Shown in pieces: positions 26,121-34,305 of a stretch of DNA of 64,000 bases. The stretch comes from Flavobacterium tegetincola DSM 22377 (GTDB lineage Bacteria > Bacteroidota > Bacteroidia > Flavobacteriales > Flavobacteriaceae). Position 1 is the stretch's first letter, and each line of letters begins with the position of its first letter. Where the stretch lies: contig NZ_AUDN01000024.1 of NCBI RefSeq assembly GCF_000425485.1, positions 35,035 to 99,034 on the forward strand, in the 5' to 3' direction. The translations under genes and the position numbers were made by a program. The notes under the pieces are model-generated. The model saw nothing but the letters and a program-made list of their open reading frames with translations, was not told the DNA's origin and did no database searches.

Positions 26121-26333
26121 ATGGCAATCGTAAAAGTTATTGAAGTAATTGCATCATCTGAAAAAGGAATTGAAGATGCGGTACAACAAGCAGTAGATGA
26201 GGTTTCAAAAACAGTACGAAATATTGATTCGGTTTGGATCAAGGATACGAAAGTACACGTAAAAGAAGGTAAAATTGTTTCTTGGGGCGTGATTTGCAAA
26301 GTGTCTTTTCGCATCGACGGTGAAGACGCTTAA
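26121..26333 (+). CDS. Dodecin (flavin-binding)
   Basis: A 70-residue protein with the dodecin fold pattern: VKVIEVIASSEKGIEDAVQQAV, an alpha helix, then VWIKDTKVHVKEGKIVSWGVICKVSFRI. The Trp near residue 38 and Gln/Trp pair positions match riboflavin or FMN stacking in dodecameric dodecins. It buffers flavins in the cytoplasm. Confidence 0.88.
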   Translation: MAIVKVIEVIASSEKGIEDAVQQAVDEVSKTVRNIDSVWIKDTKVHVKEGKIVSWGVICKVSFRIDGEDA

Positions 26334-26387
26334 ATTTTAAAACAAGTGGACAATTTAAATTTATAATATCAATTAAAACAATAAAAT

Positions 26388-26600
26388 ATGGAACAAATTA
26401 TTAAAATGATCACTGAAAAAACAGGTATTTCAAACGAACAAGCAGCAACTGCAGTAAACGTAGTAACTGATTTCTTAAAAGATAAACTTCCTGCAGGAAT
26501 GGGAAGCCAATTGGATGGATTATTGAAAGGCGATACGTCAGGTTTAGGCGATTTAGCTGGAGGCTTGAAAGACGGTTTAGGCGGAATGTTTGGGAAATAA
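26388..26600 (+). CDS. Small glycine-rich protein, DUF937/DUF2267-like
   Basis: A 70-residue protein: an N-terminal helical pair (IIKMITEKTGISNEQAATAVNVVTDFLKDKLP) followed by a glycine-rich tail with GLGDLAGGLKDGLGGMFG. It resembles the short helical repeat proteins of the DUF937/DUF2267 type, common and uncharacterised in Bacteroidota. A terminator follows immediately. Confidence 0.62.
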   Translation: MEQIIKMITEKTGISNEQAATAVNVVTDFLKDKLPAGMGSQLDGLLKGDTSGLGDLAGGLKDGLGGMFGK

Positions 26601-26622
26601 CTATTTTCTAAAAGAGATTGAG

Positions 26623-26656
26623 AAAGGGTATTGTTGAGAAACGATACCCTTTTTTT
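26623..26656 (+). terminator. Rho-independent terminator
   Basis: AAAGGGTAT and ATACCCTTT form the stem around TGTTGAGAAACG, followed by a T tract. Confidence 0.82.
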
Positions 26657-26735
26657 AAGATACATGTGTAGTAAACGTGATCATGAAAAATCCAAACGAT
26701 TTATTGTATCTTTATATTATTAAAACAATTAGAAA

Positions 26736-27188
26736 ATGCCATTAAAAAGACATGAAATTCTCCAACCCATTAGCCGCGAACATCATCATGGCTTACTGCT
26801 TTCTTGGAAAATCAGAGCTGGAATTAAGAAAGAAGTTGCACCTGCTCGAATCAAAAAATATTTAAACTGGTTTTACACGGAACACCTTTTTCCCCACTTT
26901 GAAATTGAAGAAAAATATATTTTTCCTATTCTTGGAAATGAACATGAATTGATTCAGAAAGCTATTGCCGAACACAGAAGCTTAACGCGCCTTTTTGAAA
27001 CTGAAACTGACTTGATTCACAATATTCTACTTATTGAAGAAGAATTGGAAACTCATATTCGCTTTGAGGAACGAGTACTGTTTACTGAAATTCAGGAAGT
27101 GGCTACGGCAGAACAATTGGAACGAATTAAAATGCATCATACGGAAGAGCAATTTGTGGATAATGTTGAAGATGCGTTTTGGTTGTAA
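26736..27188 (+). CDS. Hemerythrin domain-containing protein
   Basis: A 150-residue four-helix protein with the hemerythrin HHE cation-binding pattern: SREHHHGL (near 14-21), HLFPHFEIEEKYIFP (near 52-66), EHRSL (near 82) and HIRFEERVLF (near 110-119). These His and Glu residues would ligate a di-iron centre that binds oxygen or nitric oxide. Single gene. Confidence 0.85.
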   Translation: MPLKRHEILQPISREHHHGLLLSWKIRAGIKKEVAPARIKKYLNWFYTEHLFPHFEIEEKYIFPILGNEHELIQKAIAEHRSLTRLFETETDLIHNILLIEEELETHIRFEERVLFTEIQEVATAEQLERIKMHHTEEQFVDNVEDAFWL

Positions 27189-27299
27189 ACCTCATCTAAA
27201 ATTAATATATTTATCATCTTTTTAAGTATTTACACACTTTCTTACATCAGTTAATATGAACGGATAAAACAAATTTTACCACATTCCAAATTCAAAACT

Positions 27300-27953
27300 A
27301 TGAAACCAATTTACCTATTACTTGCCATTTTATTTTTTGGAACTACTGGCTTTTCGCAGACAACTGGAAGAAACATTGGCGATATATTGCAATCCTATTA
27401 TCTATTTAAGGATAAAGATGTTGTTGAAAAATCAATTGATTTTGTCAACAAGACAAATATGACTTATAACCAGTTAGAACCTATTATAGGCGGTTTTTAC
27501 GGTGCTCTATTTGAAGCTGACCCAACGATAAAGGAAAAAGTGCTTGCAAATTTAGAACAGGTTGAATCGGTACAAATTAAAGAATTTCTTGTTTCGTTAA
27601 GTAGAGTGAGCATTGATTCCGCTTACGCAAAATTGCAGCGAACTACAGATTACAATGATATGAATTGGGCCTCTTATTTCGCTAGTGGAAATTTAAAATA
27701 CGTCGACAATATCATTTCCAATATTCGATATGCTGATGAAAGGGAAAATTTAATTTTATTTTTAGCAGGTTCTACGGCAGAATGGTCGTTATGCTCAAAT
27801 GCGATACAAGATAAGCGACTGAAAAAATACCTTATTTCCCTAAAAGATAAAGTCGAATCAATAGATACGATTCTTGCAGAACAGCCAAATTATTTTCGAG
27901 AAAAAACAGAAAAAGTACTTAAAGAACAACGGTTAAAAGGTCTTTGGAAGTAA
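27300..27953 (+). CDS. Secreted or periplasmic hypothetical protein
   Basis: A 217-residue protein with a clear signal peptide (MKPIYLLLAILFFGTTGFSQ, cleavage near residue 20). The mature part is helical and polar with no motif I recognise; the pattern ASYFASGNLKYVDNIISNIRYADERENLILFLAGSTAEWSL near residues 120-160 resembles helical-repeat or tetratricopeptide-like packing. Single gene on the plus strand. Confidence 0.7.
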   Translation: MKPIYLLLAILFFGTTGFSQTTGRNIGDILQSYYLFKDKDVVEKSIDFVNKTNMTYNQLEPIIGGFYGALFEADPTIKEKVLANLEQVESVQIKEFLVSLSRVSIDSAYAKLQRTTDYNDMNWASYFASGNLKYVDNIISNIRYADERENLILFLAGSTAEWSLCSNAIQDKRLKKYLISLKDKVESIDTILAEQPNYFREKTEKVLKEQRLKGLWK

Positions 27954-28028
27954 AACATACTTCATTTATTAGAATCTATATCGCTATTTAAAAGCATGAC
28001 ATTGCTATAAAAATAGTTTAAAGTATGA

Positions 28029-28220
28029 TTAAATACTAAAGCACAGTTAGTCGGAACTATATTGATCAATATTGCAATTGTACTGCCTTTTACTTTTGTA
28101 AATGACGCTATAGATTTTCTAATTGGATTTTTGCGCGGTGGCGGATTAGGGATTTTATTTACAAATAATTTAGGTAAAAAAAATAAGTACAATTATATTT
28201 TGTTTTCACTCGTACATTGA
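28029..28220 (+). other. Possible small hydrophobic ORF lacking an ATG
   Basis: An open frame of 63 codons ending at TGA 28218-28220 encodes a hydrophobic segment (ILINIAIVLPFTFVNDAIDFL) and a basic, glycine-rich tail (FLRGGGLGILFTNNLGKKNK). The only usable start is TTG at 28062 (52 residues). It may be a small membrane protein, or a remnant whose start was lost. No family recognised. Confidence 0.3.
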
Positions 28221-28225
28221 CTTTA

Positions 28226-29203
28226 TTAATTTACAATTAGCTTAATTTGATGTGCATTTTCATCAACAGTTACGATAACCAAATACACTCCTTTTGAAAA
28301 ATGTGAAATAGAAATCGCTTGTTGCTGATAATGAGCCACAGTAATCACTTTTCGTCCATTTAAATCAACAATCTCAATACCTGCATTTTGCGCATTGGAA
28401 AGATAAACAACTCCATTAGAAGGATTTGGATACAGTGCTATTTTATTTTTTTTATCAAAATTCGCACTACTTAATGTCATATCCAGTACGCCAACGCCTT
28501 GTAAATCAAAACCACCCGAATTAAATGGTGTAGGAAATGAATCATTTATCGCGTTTCCATAACTGTCGTAACTGGCAAATACTGGATTTATAGAACCCAC
28601 CACATCAATTACTTTCACATAAAGGATATTGGATTTGTCAAGTAGCTCATTTTCTGGCAAGTCGTCTAAATTAAACGGCGTCCCATATTCTGAACTATAT
28701 TTTCCAGCCAAATTATTAATGTAAGTTGCCTCTGGAGAAGCAAATGTGCTCAATTGATTTTGCGTTTGCGTTTGACTGTGGTTTTGAAATCTAAAGTAAT
28801 GCACTCCATCGGAACTCACTTCCACGAAAGCTAATTCCAAATAAGCGGTACTTCCGTTTTCAAAAACTGCAAAATCAAATCCTGGCCTGTTTGAAATTGG
28901 AGTTGCAAATGTCAGAATTGCAAAACCTCCATCGCCTAAACTAACTACGGAACCTGAAGGACTGCCGAGAGCATCGTTGGGCAAACCAAATGTGGCATAC
29001 GAACTCCCAGATGCCGACGCAGCCGGATTCGATTTGTCGATTAAACCTCGTTCTACAGTAATGCCATTTGCCCACTGTACAAACAGCGGGCTATTCTTAT
29101 GAATTGCCGTAGAACCAGGCAAACCTGCTGCTGGAGCATAACTTTGTGCAACGGAAAAAATGGGTATTAAAGCCAAAAACAATGCGCTAATTTTGCTTTT
29201 CAT
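28226..29203 (-). CDS. T9SS-sorted surface protein in the cobalamin-riboswitch operon
   Basis: A 325-residue secreted protein: signal peptide (about 1-19), a beta-rich domain around 20-245 (FDFAVFENGSTAYLELAFVEVSSDG is characteristic, resembling a jelly-roll binding domain), and a C-terminal T9SS type A sorting domain (IALYPNPSNGVVYLS, then GVYLVIV near the end). It is therefore exported across the outer membrane and attached to the cell surface. It follows the BtuG-like gene with a 1-base overlap, in an operon headed by a cobalamin riboswitch. From context I infer a role in capturing B12 or a related corrinoid; the exact fold is not recognised. Confidence 0.78.
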   Translation of the reverse strand: MKSKISALFLALIPIFSVAQSYAPAAGLPGSTAIHKNSPLFVQWANGITVERGLIDKSNPAASASGSSYATFGLPNDALGSPSGSVVSLGDGGFAILTFATPISNRPGFDFAVFENGSTAYLELAFVEVSSDGVHYFRFQNHSQTQTQNQLSTFASPEATYINNLAGKYSSEYGTPFNLDDLPENELLDKSNILYVKVIDVVGSINPVFASYDSYGNAINDSFPTPFNSGGFDLQGVGVLDMTLSSANFDKKNKIALYPNPSNGVVYLSNAQNAGIEIVDLNGRKVITVAHYQQQAISISHFSKGVYLVIVTVDENAHQIKLIVN

Positions 29204-30504
29204 TACTTAACAATTAAGCGTTGAACTGTTCTTGCAGATTCAGTTGTGATTTCTACGAAATATATTCCTGCTTTTAAATCAGAAACGTTAACTCCGGCTG
29301 TAGCATACGCCATTTGTTTCACTACTCTTCCCGCTGTGTCGTACATTTTCAAATTGCAAGCGACATCTGTGTTCAAGTAAAACACATTTGACGCTGGATT
29401 TGGATAGAGATGTACTGCTAACTTTGATTCTGGTTGAAAAGTAGAAAGAGTATTTTCCGCTTTGTAAAAGCTGTTTGGAATTACTCCCACCATGTACGTA
29501 TTCAATAAACTTCCGCTAGTGGAAACCACATATACACTTCCTGGACTGCTGTAATTTCCAGCATCAGCAATATACAATTTGTCTTCAATCAAATCCATTC
29601 CGTAAATTCCGTAAACACCTTGTGCGGTTAATGAAAATAAAGAGGTTGTTGGCAAAGTGCTTGCATCAATCGCATTCGTATATACATTTTCATCTACTGT
29701 ATAAAATATGGAAGTAGCACTTGCATTAATTTCTAAATTATTCGGGTGCATGTCTGGAAAATTCAAAGTACTTAACACGGTATTTGTTGTCAGGTCAATC
29801 TTAACGAGCTGTCCATCCGTTTCCTCGGAAGACCAATACGGTTTTCCACCACAAAGTACGTATAAAAAATTATTGTTTACCAACATTGAATTTGGCACAT
29901 CGCCAACTGTTATGGTTTGCTCTAAAGTTTGGGTCACAGGATTCACAACAGAAATAGTGTTTCCGGCACCATATCCACCTTGGTGTGCGATGTAAAGTTT
30001 ATTATTTGTGTACAAAATACGCTCTACTCCTTCTGCTAAAGGAATCGTGCTTTCTACGGTATTTGTAGTCAAATCAATAACTGCTACATAATCGTCTGAC
30101 GCACTTCCTCCATCTCCCCAGTTGGTTACAAAACCTTTTCCATTGGCAAAAGCCATATATCTTGGATTATTCAAGCCTGTAGAAATTGTTGCCACATAAG
30201 CAAATGTAGTCCGATTTACCACTTTAACCGTATTGGAAATATTTAAAACCACATACGCATAATCCCCATTAAAACTCATGCTTTGTGCTGTATCTCCTAA
30301 GCCAGAAAGAGAAGGATTTACAATTCCATAAATATCGTTTGTATTGGCATTGTTGTTTATAAAGGAAACAGTTGCATTTCCACCTCCAGCGCCACCTTCA
30401 TTTAGCACAAAAACACCTTCTGTATATTGTGCAAAAACAGATGTAAATTGTAATAAAAATAAAAATGCGGCCGATAATGTAAAACGAGTAAAGTTCTTTT
30501 TCAT
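29203..30504 (-). CDS. BtuG-like YncE/DUF5074 beta-propeller with T9SS sorting domain
   Basis: A 433-residue protein: signal peptide (about 1-25), a seven-blade-type propeller at about 27-350 with repeated motifs (GVFVLNEGG at the start, YVVLNISNTVKVVNRTT, VAVIDLTTNTVEST, ISVVNPVTQTLEQT, LVKIDLTTNTVLST), and a T9SS type A sorting domain (AVHLYPNPASNVFYL to the end). The opening VLNEG pattern and propeller organisation match BtuG, the surface cobalamin-binding partner of BtuB in Bacteroides. BtuG is a lipoprotein, whereas this one uses T9SS. It lies downstream of the cobalamin riboswitch and the 43-residue peptide gene. B12 binding is inferred; no btuB is present here. Confidence 0.83.
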   Translation of the reverse strand: MKKNFTRFTLSAAFLFLLQFTSVFAQYTEGVFVLNEGGAGGGNATVSFINNNANTNDIYGIVNPSLSGLGDTAQSMSFNGDYAYVVLNISNTVKVVNRTTFAYVATISTGLNNPRYMAFANGKGFVTNWGDGGSASDDYVAVIDLTTNTVESTIPLAEGVERILYTNNKLYIAHQGGYGAGNTISVVNPVTQTLEQTITVGDVPNSMLVNNNFLYVLCGGKPYWSSEETDGQLVKIDLTTNTVLSTLNFPDMHPNNLEINASATSIFYTVDENVYTNAIDASTLPTTSLFSLTAQGVYGIYGMDLIEDKLYIADAGNYSSPGSVYVVSTSGSLLNTYMVGVIPNSFYKAENTLSTFQPESKLAVHLYPNPASNVFYLNTDVACNLKMYDTAGRVVKQMAYATAGVNVSDLKAGIYFVEITTESARTVQRLIVK

Positions 30505-30515
30505 AGTGAATTGTT

Positions 30516-30647
30516 TTAAAATATAAAGTGATTGTTTTGGATTAAAAGTACTGATGTCAAAATTCCGATTGCAACCATAGCCAATAGCGACGCTAAAAAA
30601 GCGACACTTTTTAAAAAGGCAACGGTATACATTGAATGTCTAGTCAT
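30516..30647 (-). CDS. 43-residue single-pass membrane peptide, first gene after the cobalamin riboswitch
   Basis: An ATG frame of 43 codons ending at TAA (30516-30518), 11 bases before the BtuG-like start. It begins MTRHSMYTVAFLKS, continues as one long hydrophobic helix (about 14-36, VAFLASLLAMVAIGILTSV) and ends IQNNHFIF. It lies between the riboswitch and the propeller gene on the same strand, so it is under the same B12 control. No family recognised. The helix, ATG and position all argue that it is real, but coding is not proven. Confidence 0.62.
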   Translation of the reverse strand: MTRHSMYTVAFLKSVAFLASLLAMVAIGILTSVLLIQNNHFIF

Positions 30648-30689
30648 TATATCTAAATCTTTTTCCCGAAGATTCGTTTATTTGATTGA

Positions 30690-30865
30690 AAAAGAGGCAG
30701 GTCTCCTGGCTTGCGTCTTGTTGTTTACCTTCCCATCTCTTAATAAAAGAAACAGTGGTTTTGTAGATAACAACAAGCTTTATAGCTTACAGTTGCGGGA
30801 ACAGCTTTGGTATTTATCCAAATTCCCTTTTAATGAGGTATTGCAAAGACAATAACTCAACCTAA
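30690..30865 (-). promoter_or_regulatory. Cobalamin (AdoCbl) riboswitch
   Basis: Read on the minus strand it carries all the hallmark cobalamin-riboswitch elements in order: AAAAGGGAA, GCTGTTCCCGCAACTGTAAGC, the CCACTG box, GATGGGAAGG, and the B12 box GCCAGGAGACCTGCC near 30696-30711. It controls the downstream peptide, BtuG-like and T9SS surface protein genes; bound cobalamin should reduce their expression. This is direct sequence evidence that the operon belongs to B12 metabolism. Confidence 0.95.
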
Positions 30866-30872
30866 TTTTGCG

Positions 30873-30880
30873 CAAAAGTA
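30873..30880 (-). promoter_or_regulatory. -7 promoter element (TACTTTTG) of the cobalamin operon
   Basis: TAnnTTTG match on the minus strand immediately upstream of the riboswitch. A TTTG at 30904-30907 lies 23 bases further upstream, somewhat more than the usual ~19-base spacing. Confidence 0.6.
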
Positions 30881-31092
30881 CTTTATTAAAATGGAATTTA
30901 TTGCAAATTTAGATTATTAAAATAGTGGCTTAGTATGTAAGTTGCGTACACAATATTGGAGTGCGTGAAATTGTATTGAGATTTATTTACCACTATGTGG
31001 AATATTCGCTATGGAAATAGTACTGTATTACACACTTGTAATTTCAAAGAAAAATATAGTACCTTTCAAACTGTTTCCTTTTTTAATTTATA

Positions 31093-31437
31093 ATGAAAAA
31101 CCTACAAGTCTTCTTTTTACTTCTATTTGCAGTTGCGGCACAGAGTCAAACGGTTTACAAAACGCCGTCTGGAGCAAAATATCATCTAGAAAACTGCCGT
31201 ACGGTAAACAATGTTTCGAAAGCGATTTCTATAAGTGATGCTTTAAAACTCGGACTAGCGCCATGTAAAATATGTAAACCGCCGTTAGTTCAAAAAACCA
31301 GTACAATTGCTTCCAAAAGCGCAAAAGGCACGGCAAAAACAGTGCAATGCAAAGGGAATACAAAAAAAGGTACGCGTTGCAAACACCGAACAAGTATCGG
31401 AAATGGGTATTGTTTTCAACACAATCCTGATAAGTAA
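31093..31437 (+). CDS. Small exported cysteine-rich protein with DUF5763-like C-terminus
   Basis: A 114-residue protein with a signal peptide (about 1-18, ending AQSQ). The mature part has two short modules: an Ada-like/YHS-like metal-binding motif (YKTPSGAKYHLENCRTV followed by APCKICKPP, with His and three Cys) and a C-terminal CKGNTKKGTRCKHRTSIGNGYCFQH, which matches the zinc-binding DUF5763 pattern C-x(8)-C-x(9)-C-x-x-H. Both look like small metal-binding knots. Role unknown. Confidence 0.75.
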   Translation: MKNLQVFFLLLFAVAAQSQTVYKTPSGAKYHLENCRTVNNVSKAISISDALKLGLAPCKICKPPLVQKTSTIASKSAKGTAKTVQCKGNTKKGTRCKHRTSIGNGYCFQHNPDK

Positions 31438-31876
31438 TTGATGCCTTGTATCAACGCTATTTGACAAGTAGAAAAGTTGAATCTACTTGGCATGAATTCG
31501 AAAAAAGCAAATGTGATTAATGCTAAATCTTCCCTACTGAATTGGTACGGAATCCATCTGATTTAAAAGATTTTAGTGAATGGTTTACGAGAAATTTAAA
31601 ATCAATTTGTAGTTTTACTCTGCAAATTTCCATCAGACACGTATTGGTATCGAACGAAAAGTCGGAAGTAAGTACAAGCGATTTTTCGGAAGGTTTCTCT
31701 CAATTTTCTCACAACCATTGCGTTTTATCCACACGTGATTCACCTATTGTAAAAACTAAACGCGATTTAAAATAGTGTTAAAAAGTAATTTGTTATAATT
31801 TAAATTAACGAATTTAGTGCTTCTGAATTTATTTGCAGTCCATTCTTTGGTTTCGTGCAAATAACAAAATTATACT
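31438..31876. other. Intergenic region, 439 bp
   Basis: Upstream region of egtB. An open frame at 31542-31775 has no recognisable domain and unremarkable composition; I do not call it. No clear TAnnTTTG match or hairpin was found. Confidence 0.4.
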
Positions 31877-33082
31877 ATGTCCAATATAAGTTCCGAATTG
31901 ATTCCGCAAGAAAAAAGAGAGATACTTAAAAATCAAATGTTTCAGGAACGATTTCAGTCCATTCGGCAAAAAACGGAAAGCATTTGTCAACCACTAGAAA
32001 TTGAAGATTATGTGGTGCAACCTATTGCAGATGTGAGTCCGCCCAAATGGCATTTGGGACACACGACTTGGTTTTTTGAAACCATGATTCTCGTACCCCA
32101 TTTTCCCGGATATGCAGTATTTGATGCCAATTATAATTTCATCTTCAATAGCTATTATGAAAGCGTTGGAGCACGCGTGATCCGAACTGATCGCGGCAAT
32201 TTAAGTCGTCCTTCGGTTCAAAATGTTTACCACTATAGAAAATATGTGGATGAGGCAATGCAAATTTTTTTGCAAACTGAAGTGCCTTCAGAATTAGCGC
32301 CACTACTTGAACTTGGATTGCTGCATGAGCAGCAACACCCAGAATTATTGCTTACCGATATCAAGTACATTTTAGGGAATAATCCGTTGTTTCCGCCTTA
32401 CCAAAATGAAGCAGAAATTGCCACAACTCCTGTTTCTGCTTCTAAATGGATAGCAATGGACGAAGGAGTTTATGAAATTGGTTTTCAAGGGGACGAATTT
32501 TGCTTTGACAATGAGCTCAATCGCCACAAAGTGTATTTGAACGCGTACCAAATTGCATCAGAATTGGTAACCAATCAGGAATATTTAGAATTCATGAAGG
32601 ATGGCGGATATGAAAATTTCCGACATTGGCATTCAGAAGCTTGGGATTGGGTTCAAAAAAATCAGTCCAAAGCGCCGATGTATTGGTATTACATTGAAAA
32701 CCAATGGTTCAACTACACCTTAAATGGCCTGCAATTGGTTGACTTGAACGCTCCAGTTACACATATTAATTTTTATGAAGCGTTTGCTTTTGCGTCATGG
32801 TCGGGCAAACGTTTGCCTACAGAAGCAGAATGGGAAGTTGCTCAAGGCCAATTTGATTGGGGATCACGTTGGGAATGGACCCAAAGTGCTTACTTACCTT
32901 ATCCCGGATTTACCAAGGCAGACGATGCTACAGGCGAATACAATGGCAAATTTATGGTAAACCAAATGGTGCTTCGAGGAGCATCAGTGGCTACGGCTGA
33001 AAACCACTCTCGACCAACGTATCGCAATTTTTTTCAAACCAATTTACAATGGCAATTTACCGGAATCCGACTTGCCCAATAA
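31877..33082 (+). CDS. egtB: Ergothioneine biosynthesis protein EgtB (sulfoxide synthase)
   Basis: Non-haem iron enzyme of 401 residues that joins a thiol donor to trimethylhistidine (hercynine). The N-terminal DinB-like domain supplies the three His iron ligands: WHLGHTTWFFE (His62 region, with His59 adjacent) and LHEQQHPELL (His150 and His154). The GxxSRP motif (RGNLSRPSVQNVYHYRKYVDEAM) is also typical. The C-terminal domain is formylglycine-generating-enzyme-like (RLPTEAEWEVA, RWEWTQSAYLPYPGF, RPTYRNFF near the end). egtD follows 7 bases downstream. Which thiol (Cys or gamma-Glu-Cys) is used is not resolved. Confidence 0.92.
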   Translation: MSNISSELIPQEKREILKNQMFQERFQSIRQKTESICQPLEIEDYVVQPIADVSPPKWHLGHTTWFFETMILVPHFPGYAVFDANYNFIFNSYYESVGARVIRTDRGNLSRPSVQNVYHYRKYVDEAMQIFLQTEVPSELAPLLELGLLHEQQHPELLLTDIKYILGNNPLFPPYQNEAEIATTPVSASKWIAMDEGVYEIGFQGDEFCFDNELNRHKVYLNAYQIASELVTNQEYLEFMKDGGYENFRHWHSEAWDWVQKNQSKAPMYWYYIENQWFNYTLNGLQLVDLNAPVTHINFYEAFAFASWSGKRLPTEAEWEVAQGQFDWGSRWEWTQSAYLPYPGFTKADDATGEYNGKFMVNQMVLRGASVATAENHSRPTYRNFFQTNLQWQFTGIRLAQ

Positions 33083-33089
33083 CTCATTT

Positions 33090-34034
33090 ATGACTCAAAA
33101 CACGTTTAAAAACGATATTTACGAAGGTTTAAAAAGTAATCCAAAATCCCTTTCATCCAAGTACTTTTACGATGAAAAAGGAGATATTCTTTTTCAAAGA
33201 ATTATGGCGTCCGATGACTACTATTTGACCAACGCCGACAATGAAATCTTTTCAGAGCAAACACAAGATTTGGCGAAAGCCCTTCAAACGGGAAACGAAC
33301 CTTTTGATGTATTGGAATTAGGTGCTGGAGACGCCACAAAATCGACTTATTTACTACAAGAATGGCAAAATTCTGGTGCTGATTTCACCTATTATCCTAT
33401 TGACATTTCATCCTCAATGATCTCTTATTTGGAAAATGACATGCCGAAACGCGTGCCGAATTTAAAGGTACACGGTTTGGCTGGCGAATATTTAGAGCAA
33501 GTTAGAGAAGCTCATCACCTCTCAAAAAGAAAGAAAGTAATTTTGTTTTTGGGTTCCAGTATTGGAAATTTCGAATTGCATGAAGCACATAACTTTTTGC
33601 GCAAACTTTACGATGAAATAAAAACGGGCGACGTAGTATTGGTTGGTTTTGATTTGAAGAAAAATCCGCATCAAATTTTAAAAGCTTACAATGATTCTGA
33701 AGGAATTACGCGCGATTTTAATTTGAATTTGCTTGAGAGAATCAACAATGAGTTAGGAGCTAACTTTGATGTTTCAAATTTTGAACATTTTCCGATTTAT
33801 AATCCTTTAACGGGCGCTTGTAGAAGTTTTTTGATCAGTCAGATACCGCAAACCGTGCAGTTCAGTGATGGAACCGAAATTCATTTTAATGCGTTTGAGG
33901 CTATTGATATGGAGCTTTCTCAAAAGTTTTCGATTGAGGATATTGACCGAATTGCAATGCGTAATGGCTTTGAAAAACAACCTTACTTTTACGACTCAAA
34001 CCATTATTATTGCAATGCCATTTGGAAGAAATAA
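33090..34034 (+). CDS. egtD: L-histidine N-alpha-methyltransferase EgtD
   Basis: SAM-dependent enzyme of 314 residues that trimethylates histidine to hercynine, the first step of ergothioneine synthesis. SAM-binding motif VLELGAGDATKS lies near residues 73-84; the substrate-side signature is seen in YYLTNADNEIF (near 42-52), LFLGSSIGNF (near 150) and a C-terminal FYDSNHYYCNAIWKK. ATG 33090 is preferred over an in-frame TTG at 33072, which overlaps egtB. Together with egtB this makes a two-gene pathway; the egtC and egtE functions are not encoded here. Confidence 0.93.
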   Translation: MTQNTFKNDIYEGLKSNPKSLSSKYFYDEKGDILFQRIMASDDYYLTNADNEIFSEQTQDLAKALQTGNEPFDVLELGAGDATKSTYLLQEWQNSGADFTYYPIDISSSMISYLENDMPKRVPNLKVHGLAGEYLEQVREAHHLSKRKKVILFLGSSIGNFELHEAHNFLRKLYDEIKTGDVVLVGFDLKKNPHQILKAYNDSEGITRDFNLNLLERINNELGANFDVSNFEHFPIYNPLTGACRSFLISQIPQTVQFSDGTEIHFNAFEAIDMELSQKFSIEDIDRIAMRNGFEKQPYFYDSNHYYCNAIWKK

Positions 34035-34136
34035 TTTTTGCTATTCAAATGTTGCAAGTTATCCGTTTGAAAACATAAGACGTTTAAAATGAAGTACTCT
34101 AAATTTGTAGTAATCTGAATGTTCAAAAAAATTGCT

Positions 34137-34295
34137 ATGAAAATTTCAAATACCAAAAAAGTACTTACTACATCTAAATTACCTGAAAAAGAACCTGAAA
34201 CTAAAGAGGTTTCGGACGTAAAGGATAATAGAGATCTAGAGAATAGTTTAACGGATTGGAATGCAGAACATAATCAGAGTGGTCGACATAAATAA
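34137..34295 (+). CDS. Small charged hypothetical protein (52 aa)
   Basis: A 52-residue frame from ATG 34137 (an in-frame ATG at 34119 would add six residues). The product is Lys/Glu-rich (KLPEKEPETKEVSDVKDN), then DRDLENSLTDWNAEHNQSGR-like polar sequence; no membrane helix. A second small charged ORF starts 10 bases after its stop, and both lie just upstream of the DUF421 gene, suggesting a short operon. Unrecognised. Confidence 0.5.
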   Translation: MKISNTKKVLTTSKLPEKEPETKEVSDVKDNRDLENSLTDWNAEHNQSGRHK

Positions 34296-34305
34296 ATCGT
34301 GTACT

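Noticed and set aside
31542..31775. Small protein gene upstream of egtB
   Set aside because: No recognisable domain, unremarkable composition and no promoter or partner; probably chance.
31877..34034. Ovothiol synthase OvoA
   Set aside because: OvoA fuses the sulfoxide synthase and methyltransferase in one protein; here they are two genes with EgtB- and EgtD-type signatures.
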